In this document: piece after piece, positions 56,516 through 64,000 of the stretch
Position numbering within the stretch: the stretch's first letter is position 1
How the letters are laid out: each line of letters begins with the position of its first letter
From: Comamonadaceae bacterium
Lineage (GTDB): Bacteria > Pseudomonadota > Gammaproteobacteria > Burkholderiales > Rhodocyclaceae
Reading direction: 5' to 3'
Assembly (NCBI GenBank): GCA_029255645.1
Contig: JANLJE010000006.1
Location: 39,872 to 103,871, forward strand
Length of the DNA stretch: 64,000 bases
Made by a program: the position numbers and the translations under genes
The notes under the pieces: model-generated
Seen by the model: the letters and a program-made list of their open reading frames with translations, nothing else
Database searches by the model: none
Told to the model about the DNA's origin: nothing

Positions 56516-57925
56516 TTACTTGCTGCCGGCACCTTGCATGATCTGCAGTCCCTTGAGCAGGTTCATGGCCTGCTGGAACTGGTAGTCGGAAGCCGACGCA
56601 TATTCCATGCGCCCCATTTCATCTTCTTCGTCCTTGCCGTCGATGCCCTTCTTGCCCCCGTGCGGAGCCTTCTTTTCCTGCACCGGTTTGCTCGGGGCCT
56701 TGCTGCTGGTTTCCTTGTCGTTTTCAAGGTGGCCTTCCAGATCGGCTTCCCGCAGCAAGGGCGAGGATTTCTGACCGTTGACCTTTTCTTCCACGGTGAT
56801 GTCGGGTTCGATGCCCTTGGCCTGGATCGAGCGGCCGCTGGGGGTGTAGTAGCGGGCGGTGGTCAGCTTGATGGCGGCATTGCCGGGCAGGGGCAGCACG
56901 GTCTGGACCGAGCCTTTGCCAAACGACTGGGTGCCCATGATCACGGCGCGCTTGTGATCCTGCAGGGCACCGGCGACGATTTCGGAAGCCGAGGCCGAGC
57001 CGCCATTGATCAGCACCACCATGGGCACGGTCTTGACCGCAGCCGGCAGATCCTTCAAGGGGTCTTCGCGGCTGCCGCGCAGATAATCCTCCGGGGTGGC
57101 CAGGTATTCCTGCTTGGCATCGGGGGTGCGGCCATCGGTGGATACGACCTTGGCGTTCGGGGGCAGGAAGGCGGCGGCAACGCCCACGGCGCCGTTCAGA
57201 AGGCCACCGGGGTCATTGCGCAGGTCCAGCACCAGCCCCTTCAGCTTGCCCTGCTTGTAAAGATCGTTGATGTGTTTGACCAGGGACGGGACGGTGTTTT
57301 CCTGGAACTGGGTGATGCGCACCCAGCCGTAACCCGGCTCCACGATCCTGGACTTGACGCTCTGAACCTTGATCACTTCCCGGGTCAGGGTGACCTCGAT
57401 CGGCTTGGCCGCGCCCTTCCTGAGGATGGAGAGGCGGATCTGGGTCTTGGGTTTGCCGCGCATGCGCTTGACGGCCTCGTTCAGGGTCAAGCCCTTCACC
57501 GGGGTGTCGTCGAGCTTGAAGATCAGGTCGCCGGCCTTGATCCCGGCGCGGTAGGCGGGGGTGTCCTCGATCGGGGAAACCACCTTCACCAGGCCGTCCT
57601 CCATGCCCACTTCGATGCCCAGGCCGCCGAACTCGCCCTGGGTGCCCACCTGCAGTTCCTTGAAGGATTCGGGGTCGAGATAGGCCGAATGGGGGTCGAG
57701 GTTGGAAAGCATGCCGGAGATGGCATTGGCGATCATCTTCTTGTCTTCGACGGGCTCCACATAGCCCTGCTTGATGGCGTTGAAGACTTCGGCGAAGGTG
57801 CGCAGCTCCTCCACCGGCAGGCCGGCCTTGACATCCTTGTCGGCGAAGGCCGGCATCTGCAGGCTGATGAGGGCGCCGGCGACGAAGCCGCCGACGACAA
57901 GACTGATGGATTTGAACTTGCTCAT
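56516..57925 (-). CDS. ctpA: C-terminal processing peptidase (S41, CtpA)
   Basis: A 469-residue periplasmic serine protease anchored by an N-terminal hydrophobic segment (SLVVGGFVAGALISLQM). A PDZ domain follows (about 90-180; GGLGIEVGMEDGLVKVVSPIEDTPAYRAGIKAGDLI). The catalytic Ser is in GGSASASEIVAGAL and the Lys in GTQSFGKGSVQT. The C-terminal Lys/Glu-rich tail is low-complexity. The ATG at 57925 overlaps the envC stop (ATGA). The envC-ctpA pair suggests a role in cell-wall hydrolase control. Confidence 0.95.
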   Translation of the reverse strand: MSKFKSISLVVGGFVAGALISLQMPAFADKDVKAGLPVEELRTFAEVFNAIKQGYVEPVEDKKMIANAISGMLSNLDPHSAYLDPESFKELQVGTQGEFGGLGIEVGMEDGLVKVVSPIEDTPAYRAGIKAGDLIFKLDDTPVKGLTLNEAVKRMRGKPKTQIRLSILRKGAAKPIEVTLTREVIKVQSVKSRIVEPGYGWVRITQFQENTVPSLVKHINDLYKQGKLKGLVLDLRNDPGGLLNGAVGVAAAFLPPNAKVVSTDGRTPDAKQEYLATPEDYLRGSREDPLKDLPAAVKTVPMVVLINGGSASASEIVAGALQDHKRAVIMGTQSFGKGSVQTVLPLPGNAAIKLTTARYYTPSGRSIQAKGIEPDITVEEKVNGQKSSPLLREADLEGHLENDKETSSKAPSKPVQEKKAPHGGKKGIDGKDEEDEMGRMEYASASDYQFQQAMNLLKGLQIMQGAGSK

Positions 57926-59157
57926 TTGAGGGAAACCCATTTCATGGGATCGAGTGCTTTGCCTTGATGGCGGAGCTCGAAGTATAAACCGGAATTCTGG
58001 TTGCCACCGCTGTTACCGACGGTACTCACCGTCTCACCGCCCTGGACCCGGTCGCCCACCTGTTTTAGCAGCGAGTCGTTATTGCCATAGACGGTCAGGT
58101 AGCCGTCGCCGTGGTCGATGATCATCAGGTTGCCAAAGCCGCGCATCCATTCTGCATAGACCACCTGGCCGTTTGCCACTGCCTTGACCTCGCTGCCTTC
58201 GCCGGCGCGGATGAACAGGCCCTTCCAGGTACTGCCGCCCTCGCGCGGGGCGCCGAAGCGGCCCACCACCTGGCCTCGGGCCGGCAGGCGCAGCTGGCCT
58301 TGCAGGCGCGCGAAGTCGCCGCGGCTGGCCGTGGGCAGATGCCGGTTCTCCGGCGGGGCTTTTCCTCCCGGAGCGGGCCTAGGCGGCGGGGCGGGCCTGC
58401 GGGCCCGTTCGGCAAGTAGCCGGGTAAGCCGGTCCACCAGGTTGGAAAGGCGTTTCTCGTCGCGCTGCAGATTGCCGATTTCCTTTTTCTGGGCCTTCAC
58501 CTTGCTGGCGATCTGGCTGAGGATTGTTTGACGCTCGGCCCGTTGTTGCAGCAGTTCTGCCTGCTGGGTTTTCTGCGCCGCCTCCACTTCCGCCAGTTCG
58601 GCGGCCCGGCTACGGGCCTCGGCGGCAAGCGTTTTCTGTTTCTTCAAGGTGCTGCGCACATTGCTCAGGAGTTCCGTCCGGCTGTGGGCAATGGTCGAAA
58701 GATAGTAGAGGTCACGCGCCAGCTGGTTCGGGTCGTCGCCATTCAGCAGCAGTTGCAGGGCGTCCGGGGAGCCTTGCAGATACTGACGGTAAAGCAGTTT
58801 CTCCAGCTGGCCTTGCTGCTGCGCCAGCGTGCTTTCCAGTTCCCGGGACTGGCGGGCCATGTCCGCCAGGGTATTTTGCAAGCGGGTCTGGTCGCGTTTG
58901 AGGTTCAGGAGTTTGCGCTCGCCCTGGGAAATCTCGCGTTCAATCTGCTTGAGCTGATCGGCGGCATCGGCGCGGGATTCCTCGCTGGCGGAAAGCTCCT
59001 TGCGCAGGCTCTCGATCCGGCCCCGCAATTCCTTCAGGTCCTCTTTCTTGTCGGCCACTTCGCTGGCATTCTGGCCCTGGCTGACCAGGGGCCAGCCGCA
59101 CAGCAGCATGCCGGCCAGAATGGCGCCGGGCAGCGAGCGGCGGGTGTGAGCGGGCAT
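57922..59157 (-). CDS. envC: Murein hydrolase activator EnvC
   Basis: A 411-residue exported protein that activates amidases at the septum. A signal peptide (MPAHTRRSLPGAILAGMLLCGWPLVSQGQ) is followed by a long coiled coil (about 30-235, rich in Glu, Leu, Arg) and a C-terminal LytM/M23 domain (about 290-411; GKGLFIRAGEGSEVKAVANGQVVYAEWMRGFGNLMIIDHGDGYLTVYGN). The usual zinc-ligand HxH is not seen, as in EnvC, so it is probably non-catalytic. The ATG at 59157 has GGAAAGG upstream. Confidence 0.93.
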   Translation of the reverse strand: MPAHTRRSLPGAILAGMLLCGWPLVSQGQNASEVADKKEDLKELRGRIESLRKELSASEESRADAADQLKQIEREISQGERKLLNLKRDQTRLQNTLADMARQSRELESTLAQQQGQLEKLLYRQYLQGSPDALQLLLNGDDPNQLARDLYYLSTIAHSRTELLSNVRSTLKKQKTLAAEARSRAAELAEVEAAQKTQQAELLQQRAERQTILSQIASKVKAQKKEIGNLQRDEKRLSNLVDRLTRLLAERARRPAPPPRPAPGGKAPPENRHLPTASRGDFARLQGQLRLPARGQVVGRFGAPREGGSTWKGLFIRAGEGSEVKAVANGQVVYAEWMRGFGNLMIIDHGDGYLTVYGNNDSLLKQVGDRVQGGETVSTVGNSGGNQNSGLYFELRHQGKALDPMKWVSLK

Positions 59158-59247
59158 GCTTGCCTTTCCCTCAAGGGGTTCGGGAGGTGTCCTCATTGCC
59201 GAAGTGGCGGGCCGCCAACTAAAGCGCGGCTGAGAAAAAAACTATTT

Positions 59248-59253
59248 TATAAT
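59248..59253 (+). promoter_or_regulatory. -10 element (TATAAT) of the ArsR-type gene
   Basis: TATAAT in an AT-rich stretch, 29 bp before the GTG start at 59283. It diverges from envC. The -35 is poor. Confidence 0.5.
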
Positions 59254-59282
59254 GCTCCGCCATTGCCCTGCGAGCCCCTATC

Positions 59283-59603
59283 GTGCAACCACCCGAATTC
59301 AGCCTGATTGAAAAGCAGGAACACATCGAAACTGCGGCGCGTGCCCTGAAATCGATCGCCCATCCCCTGCGCCTCAAGATTCTTTGCGTCCTGGGTGAGC
59401 AAGAAGCCAGTGTGCAGGAAATCGTCGACGTGGTGGGGACGTCCCAGAGCAATATCTCCCAGCATCTGGCCATTCTGCGCGAAAAAGGGGTGCTGCTCAC
59501 CCGCAAGGAGGCCAATCGCGTCTTTTACCGGGTGGGCGATGGTCGCATCTTGCAGTTGATCGTCATGATGCGTGAAGTTTTCTGCGGCGTATCCCAGCAT
59601 TAA
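59283..59603 (+). CDS. ArsR/SmtB-type winged-helix regulator
   Basis: A 106-residue regulator starting with GTG (MQPPEFSLIEKQEHIETAARALKSIAHPLRLKILCVL). The helix-turn-helix is VQEIVDVVGTSQSNISQHLAILREKGVLLTRKEANRVFYRVGD. There is no paired Cys metal site of the ELCVCDL type; only Cys35 and a Cys near the end (EVFCGVSQH). The rhodanese gene follows 21 bp later, so a sulfide or persulfide sensor like BigR/YgaV is possible, but those use two Cys in other positions. Confidence 0.87.
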   Translation: MQPPEFSLIEKQEHIETAARALKSIAHPLRLKILCVLGEQEASVQEIVDVVGTSQSNISQHLAILREKGVLLTRKEANRVFYRVGDGRILQLIVMMREVFCGVSQH

Positions 59604-59624
59604 AAATCGAGGAGGAGTCCCGAA

Positions 59625-60047
59625 GTGCCCATGGAGTTCATTCAGAACAATATCCTGACCATCGCCATTGCCGTCATCAGCGGGGTAATGCTGGTCTGGC
59701 CCTCGTTTCGCCATGGCGGCAAGGCCATCAACCCGACTGAAGCCACCTTGCTCATCAATCGTGAGGACGCCCAGGTGATCGATGTCCGCGATGCGCGCGA
59801 ATACAGCGCCGGCCACCTGCCGGGGGCCCGCAACATTCCCCTTGCTGATCTGGCCGCCCGGGCCGGCGAACTGGAGGCGTTGAAGGACAAGCCACTGATC
59901 CTCGTCTGCGCCTCCGGTGTGCGTTCCGGCCAGGCCTGCGCCCAGTTGCAAAAACTCGGCTTTACCCGGGTCAATAATCTCGATGGCGGCGTCCATGCCT
60001 GGGAAAAGGCGGGACTGCCCATCAAACGCGGAGCCAGAAAAAAATGA
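59625..60047 (+). CDS. Rhodanese-like sulfurtransferase, membrane-anchored
   Basis: A 140-residue protein with an N-terminal transmembrane helix (NILTIAIAVISGVMLVWP) and a rhodanese domain (about 35-135): DAQVIDVRDAREYSAGHLPGARNIPL and the active loop LVCASGVRSGQACAQLQKLGF with catalytic Cys near 100. GGAGGAG is 7 bp before a GTG (59625); the ATG two codons later is the alternative. The stop overlaps grxC by 4 bp. The rhodanese-grxC-secB order is common in proteobacteria. Confidence 0.92.
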   Translation: MPMEFIQNNILTIAIAVISGVMLVWPSFRHGGKAINPTEATLLINREDAQVIDVRDAREYSAGHLPGARNIPLADLAARAGELEALKDKPLILVCASGVRSGQACAQLQKLGFTRVNNLDGGVHAWEKAGLPIKRGARKK

Positions 60048-60307
60048 GCCATGCCAAGGTTGTGATGTACACCACTGCCGTCTGCCCTTACTGCATTCGT
60101 GCCAAGCAGTTGCTGGCCGCCCGCGGCGTGACCGAGATCAAGGAAATCCGCGTGGACCTCGATCCCGGGCAGCTGCAGCTCATGATGGAAAAAACCGGCC
60201 GCCGCACCGTGCCGCAGATCTACATCGGCGCCACCCATGTGGGCGGCTGCGATGATCTGTATGCCCTGGACAGCGCCGGCGCGCTCCTCCCCCTGCTTTG
60301 CGCCTGA
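60044..60307 (+). CDS. grxC: Glutaredoxin 3
   Basis: An 87-residue dithiol glutaredoxin. The active site CPYC is at about 13-16 (TTAVCPYCIRAKQLL). The GSH-binding TVPQIYIGATHVGGCDDLYAL is complete. It overlaps the rhodanese gene and precedes secB. Confidence 0.97.
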   Translation: MSHAKVVMYTTAVCPYCIRAKQLLAARGVTEIKEIRVDLDPGQLQLMMEKTGRRTVPQIYIGATHVGGCDDLYALDSAGALLPLLCA

Positions 60308-60357
60308 GGTCTTTGGGCCGATGATCAACAACCCTTCTCCTGGAAAGAAAGTCAAAC

Positions 60358-60822
60358 ATGGACCAAAAAAATCAGCAGCCTCCCTCCTTCGGTATCGAAA
60401 AGCTCTACGTCAAGGACCTTTCCATCGAAGTGCCCAATGCCCCCGCCATTTTTCTGGATCAGGGCGCGCCCCAGGTGGACATCCAGCTCAACACCCAGGG
60501 CACTCACCTGGGGGATGGCGTTTTCGATGTCGTCCTGACCGTCACCGTCACCGCCAGAATTGAAGACAAGACCGTGTTCCTGGTGGAAGTCCGCCAGGCC
60601 GGCATCTTCCGCATGGTCAATGTGCCCGAGCACGAAATTGAGCCGCTGCTGGCAGTCGCCTGTCCCAACATCCTGCAGCCCTATGCCCGCGAAGCCATTT
60701 CCGATGCCACCGTGCGCGCCGGTTTCGCCCCCGTGCTGCTGCAACCCATCAACTTCGAGGCCCTGTACCTGTCCCGTCTGCAAGAACAGGCGCAGCAATC
60801 CCACGAGATTTCCATTCAGTAA
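60358..60822 (+). CDS. secB: Protein-export chaperone SecB
   Basis: A 154-residue tetrameric chaperone that keeps preproteins unfolded and hands them to SecA. Motifs: FGIEKLYVKDLSIEVPNAPAIF, GVFDVVLTVTVTA, VFLVEVRQAGIF and the SecA-contacting C-terminal stretch CPNILQPYAREAISDATVRAGFAPVLLQPINFEALY. It lies in the rhodanese-grxC-secB-SH3-gpsA series. Confidence 0.98.
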   Translation: MDQKNQQPPSFGIEKLYVKDLSIEVPNAPAIFLDQGAPQVDIQLNTQGTHLGDGVFDVVLTVTVTARIEDKTVFLVEVRQAGIFRMVNVPEHEIEPLLAVACPNILQPYAREAISDATVRAGFAPVLLQPINFEALYLSRLQEQAQQSHEISIQ

Positions 60823-60840
60823 TCACTGGCGGAGGTTGCC

Positions 60841-61284
60841 ATGCTGCGTCGCTCACTGCTCGCCCTGACGCTGGGCGTCGCCCTTGCGGGGGAGGCTCAG
60901 GCCCTGGAATACCGTTCTGTCGCCGTGCCGCTGACCATTTTCCGTGATGCGCCATCGGCCCAGGGCAAGAAGCTCTACATCGTCAGGGAGGGGATGCCCC
61001 TCGAAGTCCTGGTTCAGGTGGAAGGCTGGACCAAGGTGCGCGACGCCGAAGGCACCATCGCCTGGGTCGAACGCAGCAGCCTGGGAACGAAACGGACCCT
61101 GGTGGTGACGGCCGCCACGGCGGAGATCCGCCAGAACCCCAGCCCCGAGGCGCCCGTGGTCTTTCAGGCCGAAAAATGGGTGGCGCTGGAGTGGGTCGAG
61201 CCTGCCGCTCCCGGCTGGGTCCGGGTGCGCCACAAGGATGGACAAAGCGGCTATGTGCGCGTGACTCAGGTCTGGGGGCTATGA
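60841..61284 (+). CDS. Exported bacterial SH3-domain protein
   Basis: A 147-residue protein with a signal peptide (LRRSLLALTLGVALAGEAQALEY) and two SH3_3/SH3b-like repeats. The first is about 25-80 (RSVAVPLTIFRDAPSAQGKKLYIVREGMPLEVLVQVEGWTKVRDAEGTIAWVERSSL). The second is about 85-147 (VVTAATAEIRQNPSPEAPVVFQAEKWVALEWVEPAAPGWVRVRHKDGQSGYVRVTQVWGL). Such domains bind cell wall or peptides in the periplasm. Its stop overlaps the gpsA ATG by 4 bp. Confidence 0.88.
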   Translation: MLRRSLLALTLGVALAGEAQALEYRSVAVPLTIFRDAPSAQGKKLYIVREGMPLEVLVQVEGWTKVRDAEGTIAWVERSSLGTKRTLVVTAATAEIRQNPSPEAPVVFQAEKWVALEWVEPAAPGWVRVRHKDGQSGYVRVTQVWGL

Positions 61285-62267
61285 ACATCACCGTTCTGGC
61301 CGCGGGGGCCTGGGGCACGGCCCTGGCGCTGGTCTTTGCCGGGCGTCACCGGGTGACCCTGTGGGCCAGGGAAGCGGACCTGCTGCAGGACATGGCCCGG
61401 GACCAGGAAAACAAGCGTTTTCTGCCGGGCTTTCCCTTTCCCGAGGGCTTGCAGCTGGAGGCGGATTTACCCCGGGCGGTGAGCCAAGCCCAACTGCTCC
61501 TCATTGCCACGCCGATTGCCGGCCTGCGCCCCAGTCTCGAAGCCTTGCGGCAACTCGAGGTAGCGACGCCGGTGTTGTGGGTGTGCAAGGGTTTCGAGGC
61601 GGGGACCGGCAAGCTCCCGCACGAAGTCTTTGACGAGTTCCTGCCGGGCGTGAGCAACGGCGTCCTCTCCGGGCCCAGCTTTGCCCAGGAAGTGGCCGCC
61701 GGCCAGCCGACCGCCATCACCCTGGCTTCCCGGGATGTGGATTTTGCCCGGGCCACGGCGCAGCAGCTGCATGGTGGGCACTTGCGTCTCTATGCCAGCT
61801 GCGACCTGGTGGGGGCCGAAGTCGGCGGCGCGGTAAAGAATATTCTCGCCATTGCCACTGGAGTCTGTGATGGTCTGCACCTGGGCCTCAATGCCCGGGC
61901 CGCCCTGATCACCCGGGGGCTGGCCGAAATCGCCCGCCTGGGCGTGGCGCTCGGCGGGCATAAAGAAACCTTCATGGGCCTGGCCGGGGTAGGGGATTTG
62001 ATCCTGACCTGCACGGGCGATTTGTCCCGCAACCGTCAGGTGGGCCTGGGGCTGGCGGCCGGCAAGTCCCTGGAGCGGGTGCTTACCGATCTGGGGCATG
62101 TCGCCGAAGGGGTGCCCACTGCCCTGGAAGTGCATCGTCTGGCAGGGCGCATGGGCGTGGACATGCCCATCACCGCCGCCGTCGTCGCCGTGCTGCAGGG
62201 CCGCATGCAGGCCCGCGCAGCGGTAGAGCAGCTACTGGCGCGCGACCCCAGGGACGAGGGGTGTTAA
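61281..62267 (+). CDS. gpsA: Glycerol-3-phosphate dehydrogenase [NAD(P)+]
   Basis: A 328-residue enzyme making sn-glycerol-3-phosphate for phospholipids. The NAD loop reads MNITVLAAGAWGTALAL; the first Gly of the usual GAGxWG is Ala here. Catalytic Lys is in EVGGAVKNILAIATGVCDGL, and GLAGVGDLILTCTGDLSRNRQVG is diagnostic. Overlap with the SH3 gene gives an ATGA start. Confidence 0.95.
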   Translation: MNITVLAAGAWGTALALVFAGRHRVTLWAREADLLQDMARDQENKRFLPGFPFPEGLQLEADLPRAVSQAQLLLIATPIAGLRPSLEALRQLEVATPVLWVCKGFEAGTGKLPHEVFDEFLPGVSNGVLSGPSFAQEVAAGQPTAITLASRDVDFARATAQQLHGGHLRLYASCDLVGAEVGGAVKNILAIATGVCDGLHLGLNARAALITRGLAEIARLGVALGGHKETFMGLAGVGDLILTCTGDLSRNRQVGLGLAAGKSLERVLTDLGHVAEGVPTALEVHRLAGRMGVDMPITAAVVAVLQGRMQARAAVEQLLARDPRDEGC

Positions 62268-62275
62268 GCCCAGGT

Positions 62276-62740
62276 TCAGCCCCCGCCGGCAAACCCCTGT
62301 TGCCGCCAGGCCTCGAAGACCACCACGGCGGCGGCGTTGGAAAGGTTGAGGCTGCGGTTGCCGGGTTGCATGGGCAGGCGCAGGCGCCGTTCAGCAGGAA
62401 AACGCGCCAGCATGTCGGCCGGCAGGCCGCGGGATTCCGGGCCGAACACGAACACATCCCCGGGCTGGAAGGCCACCTCCGCATGACAGCGGCTGCCCTT
62501 GGTGCTCAGGGCAAACAGCCGGCGTCCGGCCAGGTGGGCGGCGCAGGCCGCCCAGTCCGGGTGGCACTGCAGGGGGGCGAACTCGTGATAATCCAGCCCG
62601 GCCCGGCGCAAGGATCTGTCATCCACCCGGAAACCCAGGGGTTGCACCAGATGCAGCTCACAGCCGGTATTGGCACACAAGCGGATGATGTTGCCGGTGT
62701 TGGGGGGAATTTCCGGCTCAAACAGAACGAGGGCAAACAC
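62276..62740 (-). CDS. trmL: tRNA (cytidine/uridine-2'-O-)-methyltransferase TrmL
   Basis: A 154-residue SPOUT enzyme methylating the wobble base of tRNA-Leu. FALVLFEPEIPPNTGNIIRLCANTG is the family N-terminus. The trefoil-knot part is FVFGPESRGLPADML, then RLPMQPGNRSLNLSNAAAVVVFEAWRQ. The GTG at 62740 gives exactly the usual length; an upstream ATG would add 23 unconserved residues. It converges on gpsA with only 8 bp between. Confidence 0.95.
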   Translation of the reverse strand: MFALVLFEPEIPPNTGNIIRLCANTGCELHLVQPLGFRVDDRSLRRAGLDYHEFAPLQCHPDWAACAAHLAGRRLFALSTKGSRCHAEVAFQPGDVFVFGPESRGLPADMLARFPAERRLRLPMQPGNRSLNLSNAAAVVVFEAWRQQGFAGGG

Positions 62741-62843
62741 TTGTTTTCCATCCAGAAACGGGTTACCGTCCAAAAACTGGCTTAGTATCAGCGCATTAAG
62801 CCGTTTCATTCAAGTAGTTTGTAGTGATGATTGGGAGCTTGGC

Positions 62844-64000
<1,157 letters not shown>

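Overview
The window is a gene-dense, high-GC chromosomal segment of a betaproteobacterium, most likely a member of the Rhodocyclales. This placement rests on gene order and protein style (ilvBHC-psd-pssA-leuA; valS-small protein-holC-pepA divergent from lptFG; rpsP-rimM-trmD-rplS; xseB-ispA-dxs-folE2; envC-ctpA; rhodanese-grxC-secB-SH3-gpsA-trmL). No 16S or other species-level marker is present, so genus is not claimed. I saw no tRNA, rRNA, CRISPR array, complete insertion sequence or prophage.

Layout. 1-5.6 kb: start of clpA, clpS, a cold-shock gene, moaC, a BepA-type M48 protease, a TusA-like protein and a fused pabB-pabC gene. 5.6-14.9 kb: valS, a hypothetical gene, holC and pepA, divergent from lptFG; then an ECF sigma factor operon with DUF3619, DUF3106 and RDD-family membrane proteins. 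15-21.4 kb: the branched-chain amino acid and phosphatidylethanolamine operon. 21.4-24.8 kb: DUF2069, WrbA and YihY-type proteins and a PilZ-like protein. 24.9-27 kb: the rpsP operon. 27.1-30.4 kb: an ectABCD cluster for ectoine and hydroxyectoine. 30.8-34.6 kb: folate and isoprenoid genes. 34.7-37.7 kb: a Rieske oxygenase, a DMT exporter and two small proteins. 38.1-44.1 kb: an unusual six-gene operon. 44.3-48.3 kb: a NemR-like TetR regulator with an efflux/oxidoreductase operon. 48.5-64 kb: conserved housekeeping genes (mog, darP, pmbA, glyA, nrdR, ribD, msrA, a ThiF/MoeB protein, ctpA, envC, an ArsR regulator, rhodanese, grxC, secB, gpsA, trmL), ending in a truncated MshE/PilB-type pilus ATPase.

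The best candidate for an undescribed system is the operon at 38.1-44.0 kb. It encodes a Ycf46-like AAA+ ATPase, a glycine-zipper lipoprotein, a bitopic protein with a long Ala/Pro periplasmic tail, a 63-residue Pro-rich microprotein, a coiled-coil protein with a membrane hairpin, and a small soluble protein. The genes are tightly packed and most have their own ribosome binding sites. They look like parts of one envelope-spanning, ATP-driven assembly, and I cannot assign it a known function.

Three smaller patterns stand out. First, short tandem repeats (unit 10-23 bp, unrelated in sequence) recur at gene ends and intergenic junctions; in several the first unit contains the stop codon. Second, two identical TAGACCGGTCGTCTA operators flank the NemR-like gene, marking it and its transporter operon as one regulon. 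Third, several promoters have their -10 element 5-8 nt from the start codon (clpS, bepA, wrbA/yihY), suggesting leaderless mRNAs.
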